The translations under genes were made by a program, and so were the position numbers. From Paramecium octaurelia (Eukaryota > Ciliophora > Oligohymenophorea > Peniculida > Parameciidae): 64,000 nucleotides of DNA. Each line of letters starts with the position of its first letter. Within the stretch, counting starts at the first letter, position 1. The stretch is from contig CAJJDP010000110.1 in NCBI GenBank assembly GCA_905182995.1, forward strand, positions 327,315 through 391,314. Direction: 5' to 3'. Below, piece after piece: positions 13,812-25,192 of this stretch. Below the pieces are notes generated by a model that saw only the letters and a list, made by a program, of their open reading frames with translations, was not told the DNA's origin and did no database searches.

Positions 13812-14510
13812 TTTCAAATATCAAATTTAATTTAAATTGGAAATAAAATGTCTATTGTTAGATAGACAAAACTTAAAAAGGATAAGAGCACTGCCCTATT
13901 AAGAATGATACATTACATTATTGTATATGTAAAATTCTATAATTGATCTTTTTGCAATTAAAATAATTAAGCCCTCAGACCATAAAAATTTGCAGAATGA
14001 CTTAGTTTATAGATTAATTGTATAGAGAGGTTATACGCTGTGACTAGAGAGCCCCCTATTTTTCTGCCATATTATGTTTTATATGAATTCTATAAATTAC
14101 AACCTATTTTTCTTTTCAATTTTATTCGACTTTTATTGGAATACAGAATAATAGGATAGTCTTAACGTAAATCTTGGTATGAAAGTTGATTTATATCAAG
14201 TAAATTGAAATAAAACTTAAACTATAAGTAATAATATTTCTAATCATTGTTAAGAGAACTATTTGACAAGTGTACAAAAAATCGATTTTCGATATTTTTT
14301 CCTTTAAAAGTATAAAATTTAATCATCTGAGAAGACATATTCATTTTAGACTATATTTCTCTAACAGATTATTTTGAATGCACAATGGATTATTTATATG
14401 CACTTTGTCATTTTTAATTCACATCTTGATTTTGATATTTTCCTTTAGTTTGGTGAGTAAGACAATCTAAAAATCAAATTCGATTTAAAATTAAAATATA
14501 ATAAGAAATA
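13812..14510. other. AT-rich spacer upstream of the giant gene
   Basis: About 700 bp with no convincing gene on either strand. It includes the region upstream of the giant gene's ATG and leads into the GC-rich island. The same sequence recurs at 15154-15852. Confidence 0.5.
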
Positions 14511-14514
14511 AGTA

Positions 14515-14756
14515 TTCGAACGGGCTTAGAATGGTTACGGGAGGCCATTATAACTCAGGAGCCCTTTGAAGTAGGTGAGGGAATAGCTTCACCAGATGCG
14601 TGAAGTCAATCTTGGATAGGTCCATTCTTTTGGGCAGATGATTCAAGGAGGGCAACTGAATGGAGCATTCCTCATAGTCGGAATTGTTCTGGCATTGCTT
14701 CATTCAATTGTCTTGCGAGGATAAACGGCATCCTTCCTGCTTTCTCCAAGATGACT
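14515..14756. other. GC-rich island (copy A)
   Basis: By eye close to half G+C, in a window that is about three-quarters AT; boundaries are sharp. Several frames are open under one code or another: a minus frame and a plus frame are open if TGA is Trp, and another plus frame is open under the ciliate nuclear code with a hydrophobic stretch (GAFLIVGIVLALLHSIVL). It also contains inverted pairs (AATGG/CCATT, GGTGA/TCACC, CCATTC/GAATGG). It may be a mitochondrial-DNA insertion, a structured RNA gene, an acquired segment or a GC-rich exon. I cannot decide which. Confidence 0.5.
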
Positions 14757-14887
14757 GATAAAGAAACACAAGAAAATAATATAACAAATCATGTTTAATT
14801 TACAAAAGGGGCTGATTTAAAAAGCTGATTTATCTCAAATAAAATGAGCAGAGAAAGAATTTAGCTAGAAATTGAAATTAGGTTAAT

Positions 14888-15143
14888 TCAATAATCAAAC
14901 TAATCCAGAAATTTCTTAATAACCGATAGGGCAGAGCATAAATAGCTATTCAATTATTCTTCAGTTATTGCATTAAACCCCCATTTAACAATCTATGCAG
15001 ATTTAGAGTGGGAATTAGATTTTTTAAATTATTTAAAATTGTTCCACAGTTTTTCAATTGGAATCAACTCAGGAAGGTAAGAATGTTACCCAAATATTAA
15101 ATAGTTTCATCACAATCTTTGATTTATGAATATGACTGTTATC
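14888..15143 (-). pseudogene. Tc1/mariner-type transposase C-terminus, copy A (truncated by the N)
   Basis: Same sequence as 16230-16485. It carries the LIPIEKLWNNFKQFKKSN stretch that matches the C-terminal catalytic block of DDE transposases (the usual SPxLNPIExxWxxxK). Its upstream part is cut off by the contig join at 15144, so it is best treated as a duplicate of the copy B element. Confidence 0.6.
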
Positions 15144-15144
15144 N
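15144..15144. other. Single-N contig join
   Basis: One N between two identical 1341-bp segments; an assembly junction rather than a base ambiguity. Confidence 0.85.
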
Positions 15145-16485
15145 AATGAATAATTTCAAATATCAAATTTAATTTAAATTGGAAATAAAATGTCTATTGT
15201 TAGATAGACAAAACTTAAAAAGGATAAGAGCACTGCCCTATTAAGAATGATACATTACATTATTGTATATGTAAAATTCTATAATTGATCTTTTTGCAAT
15301 TAAAATAATTAAGCCCTCAGACCATAAAAATTTGCAGAATGACTTAGTTTATAGATTAATTGTATAGAGAGGTTATACGCTGTGACTAGAGAGCCCCCTA
15401 TTTTTCTGCCATATTATGTTTTATATGAATTCTATAAATTACAACCTATTTTTCTTTTCAATTTTATTCGACTTTTATTGGAATACAGAATAATAGGATA
15501 GTCTTAACGTAAATCTTGGTATGAAAGTTGATTTATATCAAGTAAATTGAAATAAAACTTAAACTATAAGTAATAATATTTCTAATCATTGTTAAGAGAA
15601 CTATTTGACAAGTGTACAAAAAATCGATTTTCGATATTTTTTCCTTTAAAAGTATAAAATTTAATCATCTGAGAAGACATATTCATTTTAGACTATATTT
15701 CTCTAACAGATTATTTTGAATGCACAATGGATTATTTATATGCACTTTGTCATTTTTAATTCACATCTTGATTTTGATATTTTCCTTTAGTTTGGTGAGT
15801 AAGACAATCTAAAAATCAAATTCGATTTAAAATTAAAATATAATAAGAAATAAGTATTCGAACGGGCTTAGAATGGTTACGGGAGGCCATTATAACTCAG
15901 GAGCCCTTTGAAGTAGGTGAGGGAATAGCTTCACCAGATGCGTGAAGTCAATCTTGGATAGGTCCATTCTTTTGGGCAGATGATTCAAGGAGGGCAACTG
16001 AATGGAGCATTCCTCATAGTCGGAATTGTTCTGGCATTGCTTCATTCAATTGTCTTGCGAGGATAAACGGCATCCTTCCTGCTTTCTCCAAGATGACTGA
16101 TAAAGAAACACAAGAAAATAATATAACAAATCATGTTTAATTTACAAAAGGGGCTGATTTAAAAAGCTGATTTATCTCAAATAAAATGAGCAGAGAAAGA
16201 ATTTAGCTAGAAATTGAAATTAGGTTAATTCAATAATCAAACTAATCCAGAAATTTCTTAATAACCGATAGGGCAGAGCATAAATAGCTATTCAATTATT
16301 CTTCAGTTATTGCATTAAACCCCCATTTAACAATCTATGCAGATTTAGAGTGGGAATTAGATTTTTTAAATTATTTAAAATTGTTCCACAGTTTTTCAAT
16401 TGGAATCAACTCAGGAAGGTAAGAATGTTACCCAAATATTAAATAGTTTCATCACAATCTTTGATTTATGAATATGACTGTTATC
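15145..16485. repeat. Copy B of the 1341-bp duplication
   Basis: Matches 13803-15143. It includes a second GC-rich island at 15857-16098. Downstream sequence after 16485 is unique, so copy B is the one in natural context on its right side, and copy A on its left. Confidence 0.9.
15857..16098. other. GC-rich island (copy B)
   Basis: Same sequence as 14515-14756, shifted by 1342. Probably the same genomic locus counted twice. Confidence 0.5.
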
Positions 16486-16840
16486 AAAGAGTATTGTAAA
16501 GGTTTGCCATCATAATGTGACATTATTAATCAAATTAAGTGAATAAGATGATAACATCTAATCTTAACAGCATTCATTTACTTCAACTAACAAAAATTTT
16601 AGGTTGTTTATTTACATGCTAACTATCTTCTTCTTTCTTTAGTCTATCCAATAAACAGCACTTTTAGAATAATAATTAGTACAGGCTACCATTTTATTGT
16701 ATTTTTGAATATTATAACATCCTTAACTTATTATTATGGGGTAAGGTTAGGTTTGCTTCTAATTTTTTTATTCAAATTCTCAGATTTATCCTACATTCTA
16801 TAAAGTTTGATTTTACATTTTAAAGCTTTATTTTGCAAGA
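16230..16840 (-). pseudogene. Decayed Tc1/mariner-type DDE transposase
   Basis: Reading leftward, pieces of an IS630/Tc1/mariner transposase appear in changing frames: EANLTLPHNNKLRM-like sequence near 16740-16790, FDNSHIHKSKIVMKLFNIW near 16450-16490 (the D-N-x-x-x-H-K block around the second catalytic Asp), then LIPIEKLWNNFKQFKKSN (the P-I-E-x-x-W-x-x-x-K block with the last catalytic residue), ending at TGA 16230-16232. A short deletion and a frameshift separate the DN and PIE blocks, so it cannot make an active enzyme. No terminal inverted repeats were identified. In Paramecium such elements are normally removed from the macronuclear genome, so this is either an old remnant or incompletely eliminated germline DNA. 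Confidence 0.65.
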
Positions 16841-17814
16841 AAGGTTTCTTTCACATATTTATAATTAAGTCCTTTGATATACTTTAACACCATCTCATAT
16901 CATTCTTAACACGCATAATTTAAAATTGAAATCTGTTTTAAAAACAGATTATTTCATAGCTATGTCATTCATATATTACTATTCAATTTCTTGAAATTAT
17001 GTGAAGTATTGCACAAGAAATTACAAGTTAAGCAAGGATATTACATAATATCCTGAAATAAGAGAAGAGCAAGTATTTATTAAGCACATTGAGTATTTGT
17101 CTGAAGCTGTGGTTGTAGATTTGCTACAGTACGGCTTGAATTCTTCTTGTAAGAGTAGAATGAAAATTAACTATTTACTTAATTTGAGGTCAGTGACTGT
17201 TTGATTTAATTGTAAGGTATGTACTGAGAATGGATAAGATAACTGTTCTTCTTCTTTTAGAGGGTTAAATTTTGAAGGAATATTGCTTCCTTCTTGTACT
17301 TTAAGTTCAGATTATTGGTAAAAATAAATTCACCTAATTATTCTTGCCAACTATTATTTATGTAGATACGGATCAAATACCGTTGTTAATAATGCTCATT
17401 TACTCTTCCGTTATTCTAAATGATGAAGATCAACTTTCCTAAACTGCCTTGCAGTTATGTTATGTAAGTCAATTTCAGTGTACTTTTTATATCTATCTCT
17501 ATTTTTATTAAACACCTTTGCATGCATTTTGTGATATAATTTCTTTATTTACTGAATATTGTGCTATTTATTTTGGACTTTTTCATTTCACTCATGTGCA
17601 GTCCTATGTTTATCTCATATAGCTTCAAGGATAGCACTTGATCTTTTTCTAAAGTGGGCTGTACCTACTCCTAGATGTAATTATAGTTGCTACAACTTTT
17701 GGTGCTACCTACTCCCTAATCTTATAATACACTTGAGGTTATTCAATATTTGGCTTAATTTTTGTATCTGGCATTAACAGTGATCACCTTGCACACGACT
17801 TAAACTATTTTTGA
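16841..17814. other. Region without a clear gene; possible decayed coding
   Basis: Several plus-strand stretches read like hydrophobic protein fragments (for example VIIVATTFGATYSL near 17690), but TGAs and frame changes interrupt them. It may be the 5' part of the remnant that follows. No family is recognised. Confidence 0.3.
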
Positions 17815-18246
17815 GTTGCCCTAAAAGGAACTGAGACTATTCACAACATCTTTATGATAGCAATGTAATTGCCAAAGAAAGTTAATAGTCATCAAGCATC
17901 TTTTAAAAAGTATTAAATCAAAAATGATTCCAAAGTTCTATTGTTCCATTAGATATTGGTTTTGATGGATGTTGTATGCACATTATAGTTGAAGGTTATA
18001 GTGCCTCATAAAAATAGCAAGCTTCATTTTTAAATACCATTAGCCTTAAAAATTAGAGGAGTCTATCTTATATTAATCCTTAAGTAGCAAAATCAATTAT
18101 ATGGCTGGAAGATAACTAAATTCTTTGGGGGGCAAGAAAGCGATATTAAATCAATCAAAGAATCAAAAAATTCTTTAAAAAATAGGAAAAACATAGAGAC
18201 TAACCTCAATCTGAAGAATGAATAAAAACGAAGTATTACAAAATGA
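17815..18246 (+). pseudogene. Unrecognised coding remnant
   Basis: An open plus frame of 143 codons to TGA at 18244-18246 (VALKGTETIHNIFMIAMQLP at the start, KNRKNIETNLNLKNEQKR near the end, very basic). Upstream the same frame is broken by TGAs, although protein-like sequence continues (YSIFGLIFVSGINSDHLAHD). It is probably the tail of a membrane-protein gene that has decayed. Confidence 0.3.
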
Positions 18247-19649
18247 ATCGCGAAAAAAGAAAGCCACGACTTAATGGTCATGTTTAAATACATAATTAGA
18301 CCAGTAATCGTATCAAAACTACTATAGTAAAACAAACTGTTCTTCAAAATATCTTAAATATCCAAATGGACTTTATGAAAAAGCAGAAGGATATATATTA
18401 GGGCAGTTTTAAAGCCCTAACTGGATTTCCAAGAAATCTTCCTGAAGAAATCATCAAACTATTGATACCTAGCTTTAACACCAAATTACTTAAATTTCTA
18501 CAACTACTGCTAATAAAATGCGTACGAGGTAAATTACTTAAATATAACCAATCAGTAACAACTATTTTGAGCATTTAAACTTTGATTAAGGACACTTTAA
18601 AAAAATGAAAGGCGTCATTGATATACTGGCAAATAATTTTAATAAACTATTTCAGATAACTCACAAAATTTGTAAATAAAATATTTCTATTTAGTCATTT
18701 TAACATGTTGTGTTATGCCATTCAAAACCATCATGATCTGAAATATTAGTCATTTTATTGATGATAAATATAATAAAAAGTAATTAAGAGGAGAATAGAA
18801 GAGTTAATAAATAATATAGAGAGTTTATGAATTGATATTTGATTCATATGTGTTAAATTAATAATGATAATAATAAGAAGGATACTATATTTGCTAATCT
18901 TACAAGCCAGCAAGATAAATTTGACTTAATCCAAGGGTACTAGTAGATTTATTATTATTGAAAGACATCTCAAGGGAAAATTGTTGAGAGGTGGAGCTCT
19001 ACCTTAAACACTTAAACGTTTCCAACCACTCTTCTCTGTGACAATATTTAATTAATGCTCTCTTTAAATTAAATCATGAGAAGTAATTATACTGTGAATT
19101 TTTGGAGTTTATAGAATAAAATTCAATGAAGTTAAGGTAATGTTTATCGAATATATTTTATGATTAAAACCAGACATCCATAAATACTATGTCAATATAG
19201 GACTTCAAGTATTTATTGTTATCTTGAATTTTCCTTGAACTGATTTTACCTTGTTCCACCAGACTTATAATGGAAATCTTGAGATTTATTTACCCTGTTA
19301 TATAATTTCTATCACTTTATCTGCTATAACCCATAGTTTATCCAGGATGTACTTTTACAAATTAAGAAAAGTGCAGAATACCAATCTATTATAGGATTCA
19401 CTTATTGAGTTTTTAAAATTAATAAGCAATCTAACCTATTAGGATGAACTGCAATTGTAATTGAATAAAATTAAAGAAAGCTGATTTAGATTAAATAGGA
19501 TTTATTAAGTCTTTTTATTATCATATAGACTCAAGTATTATTTAAATCAAATAAAAATGTATAGTTTATATCATCCCTTTCTTAGCAAGATACAGAAATA
19601 ATTCGATTTTTTTGTTTTCAAATTAAGTTAATAAAAAAAATCAAAAAAA
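18247..19649. other. Long region of fragmentary reading frames
   Basis: About 1.4 kb. Protein-like scraps on the plus strand (YPNGLYEKAEGYILGQF near 18360 and PRNLPEEIIKLLIPSFN near 18430, in different frames) suggest eroded coding sequence; there is no model to propose. A GATAATAATAA-type simple-sequence patch lies near 18860. Confidence 0.3.
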
Positions 19650-21157
19650 ATGTAAAATGTTTACTCCTTCTTATTGATCAGTATGAGGAAGTCACATTCT
19701 AATATTCGGCAAACTGTCTTAAATTAATTTAAGTATAAACAATAAGTCTGTTATATTAGAATAGTTTAGGAATTTTAGAAAGTATAAATCTGATAAATTA
19801 TTTTACTTTTTTTTCATAAGTCAGGTAATCCGGGTTTGACTCTTTAATTTTAAGACAACGACAATATAGAGATGCCTTATGGGATGTTCATGAGATTGAT
19901 ATTAATGCATAGGAGAAAAGTTTAACAAATGGTTTTCATTTATTTTTTCAATAATCTCTATAAGAATAAATAATATTATTAAGCCCTGAATAAATAGTTG
20001 AAGAAGCTAAAATTGATAGCATTACATAAAGAGCCTTGTTTGAAGAATGGATGGGGAGATTTTCATTTTTGTAGACTTCGTCTGATTATTAGAAGAGCTT
20101 GAAGGATTAAATGAATGTTAAGAAACTCTTCAATCGATTTCATCTTTTTTAGATGGGCTATTGTAAATTATTACTCTCATCTACTTGGGGATGGATTCTA
20201 ATGTATATGTTAAAGCTTTAATAGTGTTAACTATAGTACACCCAATCCTATATTTGATCTCATTTGCAGCGTTTTAAGCAAAAGTATATAAAGAAATACC
20301 TTATTCCAAGTAAGCATTATATGTTATAGTCAAGAAATTTGCTGAGATGGTTAAAAGAGAATTTAATCCCGATGCACATGTAAAGTTTAAAATTATGCCT
20401 CGAAATTCGAAGGAAGTTCCCACTCTCAGTTTTTTCATATCAGATTGTTTAAGTTGATCTGAAAAAGCGTTTAGCAAATTAAAAGTTAAACATTTTATTT
20501 AGCTGTTATGTGGATAACTGAGGCTTAAGAGGTTTAAGAAGCTTTGAACAAGCTACCTTCATGTTTATATATATATTTGCAATTGTCGACGGTGAAATTA
20601 TGCCTATTATTTTCTCTTCCTTTGCTTAGCAAATAAAAGAAAGTTATGTTTCAATAAAAGAACTATTGGAAATTTTTATATTAGACTTTTTAATTCCAGC
20701 TTTAATTTTGAGTTAAGTTTTAGTGGTATTGTTCTTATAATCCTTATTGCACTTAATTCAATAAATCAATAAAAAAGTTGGAATATTCATTTTCAATATT
20801 GTTCAAAGTTAATTAAAGATTTATAAAAGAAAAATGTAATTTGAAAATCAACCTAAAAACCTTAGATTTTTCTTATTATTAGGATTTAAAATGAGAGAAA
20901 ATACTAGCATGGGTGAGAGTCATGCTTGCTTCAATAGAAAATGTATTAGAAATAGATCAAGCATAAAGAGTCTTTTTTGTATGGGATTTGAAATTAATGA
21001 TTTTATCAGATGCCTAATAGTAAGTCCAATTTATTAATTAAAATTTAATTGTTATTTAGACGAAGTAAATCCAATCATATTTGTTATTTTAACCACATAT
21101 TAAAATATTGCCCAGCAAGATTGCAATTTATAAATATAAATAGAAGCTAGAGAATGA
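19650..21157 (+). pseudogene. Multi-pass membrane protein remnant
   Basis: Three protein-like segments in sequence. The first (about 19650-20145) reads YRDALWDVHEIDINAQEK and FEEWMGRFSF. The second (about 20145-20457) reads LLQIITLIYLGMDSN, ALIVLTIVHPILYLISFAAF and KFKIMPRNSKEVPTLSFF. The third (about 20540-21157) reads FIYIFAIVDGEIMPIIFSSF and then LIPALILSQVLVVLFLQSLL. The first break falls at T6 20145-20150; adding one T would join the first two segments, so that break may be a base-calling error. The protein has several membrane helices flanking cytosolic parts. The family is not recognised. Confidence 0.5.
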
Positions 21158-21959
21158 AAAACATAGAATTTGTTGGTGAAAGAAAAGACACATTCAGAGC
21201 CTTTTCTTACTCCTATTTTTAATAATAAAAACATAAGAGTCTTTTATTCAATTGTAGAGGTAAAAAAAGAAATTAATTTTAAACATAAATGAAGACTTTT
21301 TGCATTTAGATAGAGCAATTTTATTTTGAGATTTCTGGCAATCTTAAATTGTCATAATGTCACAAGCTTCTAACAAAGTTTACTGAGATGGAGTCTTTAA
21401 GATATCTCTTTATAATAAGACAGATATTTCAAATTTTCACAGAATTTAATCAACAGACTGGAAATCTTGGATTTTAATTTGAAAATATCAAAGTAGACTT
21501 CTAACTGTTACAGTTTAATAATCTGACGATAACGAAAATGGTTTTGAAAAGATGCAAATTTGAAAAAGATAAATTGCAAGAAGATATCATTAAGTTTAAA
21601 CTCCGGAAGCATAAAAGAGGTTTATATTGATATATTTTAATAAGATTAATGCTTTACAATCTAGGAATAGACAGAATTATTAGAAATTTAGAGAGAAATA
21701 GAATAGATGTCATTATTAAGATATGATTTATCAATATTATTATTGAGATTTGTTTTTTTTATATTATTTATTTTCTATGTCTGCTATTAAGATTACTATC
21801 ACTAGCTTGCACGATGAAGACTAGTTAATCTACTATATTAATTACAAATAATATAGTAATATACCGCAAAGATAATATAAATAACACAGCCTAATGTTAT
21901 TTCAATCAAACTAATATATCTTCTTTACTGTTTATATTAGATTTGGATGGAATAATATG
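21158..21959. other. Spacer between convergent decayed genes
   Basis: About 800 bp; scraps of frame only (a plus-strand stretch to about 21360 may be further tail of the upstream remnant). No RNA or regulatory feature recognised. Confidence 0.35.
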
Positions 21960-23838
21960 CAAATATTGAATTATTGACAAATAGATTCCTCAGGTAAGGG
22001 ACGTTTTCTACTTCCTAAGTTCTATTTGATGAACTTGGAGAAATTAGTAAAAGTCTCTAATTCGGTTTGAAATGACTTTAATTCTTTTATTATCGTTTAA
22101 TAACTATCATAAACCTAGAAATCACTAGAAGCACGTTTTTATTTAAATTTAAAATGGCTTCGAGTAAGATTTCCTTTCCTTTAACTTTGCTATCTCATTC
22201 ATTAAAATGTTACTATAATTATAAAATGTACTTTCGTTATTCTTGGAATCAGAGTCATCTGCTTTTATATAAGATTTTTCCAATATTTATCAATTTCAGA
22301 GACTTTAAATAAATAGATAATAAAATACCAATTATTAATTATCTTATCATATAATAAACATAATTACTTCAGATGAATCTCTATGACAGTTAAAAAAAAA
22401 TTTCCCAAAACACATAAAACACTATTAGTCCATAACCAACCATTACTATTCAACTTACAATCCAATGAATAAAATCTTTCCATATTGGTATAATTTCAAC
22501 AACAATATCCTTTAGTAGATATTTTACTGCGATTTTATTCATGACCATCATGCAGATATAAACGACACCCAAAGGAATACAAAAATATTATTATATATTA
22601 GGATCAGTTTAAATCGCAAAGAGTCTTATTGTGGTTTTAATCAATAATAAGCTTTAAACAAAAATGAAGGAGGCATAATGGTTTAGATAATTGCAGAGCC
22701 AGGTAAAGGCTGAACAAAACATTATTCTTGGAGCTTTAATGACAAAATAGTGGAAAACTTCAGCTGACCCAACACTCCATCTTATTCTGACTGATCCATT
22801 AAAAGAATTCTTCACACTTATTTGAACCAGAAGTAGGTCCAGACATAATAGGGCAGGATATAGGTTTTATCTTAAGATCTCTTCTGCCTAAAGTCTTCCA
22901 TCCAATGTAGTAAATTATGTCATCCATCTAATATGTAGGATGACAAAAGTCATCCTCTACGTGCAATTATAAGGAAGTAGTGTAGACACTCATGATATTT
23001 ATGTTTAAAGGAATTAAGGCTCACATCATTTGCATGTATCTAGCCAATACTGTAATTCTTGTGTAAAACTATGTTTATCAAGTCCCCAGTTATAAAATAA
23101 GACTGGTTACTAAACAAATTGTTTCTGTCCTTCTCTTTCAGTATGTTCATCATTTAAATATTAAGAAAGTTTTTTGAAATATTGTGTCCTAGTCAAAATT
23201 AGTTTCAAAGTATTGTTAGAGTCAAAGCGAAGATCTTTTTGTTCAAATGAGCCAATACAGACCTAATAGCATAATTATTATTAGAGCATCTCCTGGAATC
23301 TCTCTTGGAGTTCCATAAGGAATTACAGTAACTATGAGTTTATCAAAACAATCTTTGAATTATTCAAATACTGCATCAATTTTGGATTCCTTCTTTGGAG
23401 TTTTGTCCTTCATACAAACAACCATGATGATTTGTTTAGCTATTCATTGTTGTTGAATGTTTGTAAGGTTTTTAATAGTATATCTAAAGATTCTTTGTAA
23501 ATAAATAGCATCAATATGAATAAGATAGGCGTTTGGATTTGGAGGTTATTAGGTGTCATTTGAAACCTTTTCATCATTTATTTGATTTTTGATTATGTCT
23601 TGGCAGCCAAAAATATAAATAAAATCCATAATAAAGCATAGAAACAGTTAACTCCAAAAGTAGCTTCTAATGGAGGATAGAAAGGGAAACCCTGCCATTT
23701 TACTACATAGATAATCAAATTCCATATGAGTCTTCCCCCATAAGTTTTGTCTTGCTTTAATGTCAAATTAGTTGCCATTGGATTTTCTGGTAATTCACAA
23801 AAGAATAGCAGTAATTGATTGTTAATCGCAGAACTCAT
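21960..23838 (-). pseudogene. Multi-pass membrane protein gene with frame breaks
   Basis: Starts with a good ATG at 23836-23838: MSSAINNQLLLFFCELPENP, then LIWNLIIYVVKWQGFPFYPP and CFYALLWILFIFLAAKT (membrane helices). Further down the strand, in shifted frames: NAYLIHIDAIYLQRIFRYT, IAKQIIMVVCMKDKTPKKES, VTVIPYGTPREIPGD ALIIIMLLGLYWLI, then FHYFVIKAPRIMFCSAFTWL, LGVVYICMMVMNKIAVKYLL and a charged tail near 22200 (KADDSDSKNNES, EIAKLKERKSYSK). At least three frame changes and several TGAs interrupt it. The order of helices, a soluble loop and more helices is channel- or transporter-like; an OSCA/TMEM63-type protein was considered but no diagnostic motif was found. Confidence 0.5.
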
Positions 23839-23950
23839 TTGATAATTCGTTTTAAGTTAATTTTAATTTTGAAAACGATATTAGAAATTCAGTGAATATG
23901 AACTACAATAGGGTTGCCATATTCATAATTAATTAACAATATATTTTTTC
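23839..23950. promoter_or_regulatory. Short divergent intergenic region
   Basis: The decayed minus gene starting at 23838 and the decayed plus gene beginning about 23951 are head to head over roughly 110 bp, typical of compact Paramecium divergent promoters. No motif identified. Confidence 0.3.
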
Positions 23951-25192
23951 AATTCATTTACCATTCAAGTTTGCTTAGAATTTTTTTTGATTTACTTCAA
24001 ATTTGTTTTAAATCCAGTTAAATATAAAATAGCCTTTGATTTGCCTCAAGATGATAAATTTATTCTTTATGTCAAAATAAATTCTCAACAAATCCCAATT
24101 GCTTTTTCAATTTTCATACATATTCGATTAATTCTTCTGCGATTATTTGCGCCCAATCTGTATGTTGAGGAAGCATTTTTGATGAAATAAATCTTTGAAA
24201 GTTTAGTTATTATTTCTTATATTTCTTATTTGCATCTCTTTGGAAATATATATAAATTATTAATTACTGCAAGAATACTAACAAATATAGAAAATTCTCA
24301 AACTTCTTTTATGGAACATAATTTGAGAGAAAGAGTAAACCAATTACTTTACTTTCCATTATTTTACAATTCAAAAAAACAGTGTTATTGTACTATTAAT
24401 GGTAGATTACAATGGTTTTTTTATTACATTTCATATATAATAATTGTTCTAAATCAAAATTGGGTCTAAGATAGATTAGCAGTCCTAATTGTTTATGCTT
24501 TTTCTGGTTTTCTCAATCAATTTATATTGGTAGTTAAGCATTTGAACGTTCTGATAACATTTAAAGTTGGGTTTTAAAATAAGGATAAAAAAGTGATCAT
24601 AAGAAGGGTGTTGATAAAGAATCCATCCATCAGTATCATTCTCTTCTGATTTTATTAAATTAACGTTTGTAGTAAGGCTAATACCCTTATTATATGGAAT
24701 ATAACAAGTATACAAACTATAAATTAGCAGCCACATTATAATTTTGCTTGTCCGATATGCCTCTCTCTTGAAAGCAAATACATTAGTATCAAACAGTTAT
24801 CTGTTTATGGATGTCAAAAGTTTCAAGAAAATTCCAATTAAAGGGACATATAAAGAAGTATAATCACTAAACTTTTTTTAAATGTGATTACATTAGCATC
24901 TGACAGTTGAAATTCTGTTCTTTTTGTTGGATGTTAAATTCTATCTATGTGCTTCTCTTCAGACTAGTGCTACTCTAGCATTCTGTAGTGCAGATATATT
25001 GATTTGTATATGAGATATCCTTCAGTAAACTAACTATTTCATGATTACGATCTACTCATCAGGACACACTCTGTATTGGGAAATACAGAATACTAGTAAT
25101 ATTTTATTTAGCAAATTTCTTATCTCGTGGACTTTTAAAAGCATAGGAAAATTTTAATAAGTTAATTCATCAATCATTTGGGATTGGATTGA
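23951..25192 (+). pseudogene. Membrane protein with degenerate RING-like Cys cluster
   Basis: The first segment (about 23951-24650) is open and hydrophobic: IAFDLPQDDKFILYVKI, FSIFIHIRLILLRLFAPNLY, LVIISYISYLHLFGNIYKLL, WFFYYISYIIIVLNQNW, FSGFLNQFILVVKHLNVLI. A frame change leads to HYNFACPICLSLESKY, the C-x2-C start of a RING-type zinc finger, but the expected following Cys-x-His and Cys pairs are not in place (VYGCQKFQENSN). A further shift gives a Cys-rich stretch (LFVGCQILSMCFSSDQC) and TGA at 25190-25192. This resembles multi-pass RING E3 ligases of endomembranes, but as it stands it cannot be translated through. The start codon was not found. Confidence 0.45.

Larger units (their letters stand above)
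13803..15143. repeat. Copy A of a 1341-bp direct duplication flanking a single N
   Basis: Identical as far as I can read to 15145-16485, separated only by the N at 15144. Copy A stops abruptly at the N, and copy B continues into unique sequence. This is the pattern of two overlapping contig ends placed side by side without merging. Confidence 0.9.

Noticed and set aside
14515..14756. SRP RNA, RNase P, U-snRNA, telomerase RNA or 5S rRNA in the GC-rich island
   Set aside because: I looked for the conserved cores of each (such as the SRP helix 8 motif, the U2 branch-recognition segment, or a CAACCCCAA telomerase template) and none was present. A tRNA-like TTCGAA at 14515 lacks a matching T-stem.
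17559..18347. Small genes at 17559-17777 (plus) and 18093-18347 (minus)
   Set aside because: They avoid TAA/TAG only by chance; the neighbouring frames read with the ciliate code are more protein-like.
23410..23838. Chitin synthase, because of VVCMKDK followed by Lys-rich sequence
   Set aside because: The downstream catalytic motifs of chitin synthases (such as QRRRW) are not present, and the N-terminal helices do not fit.
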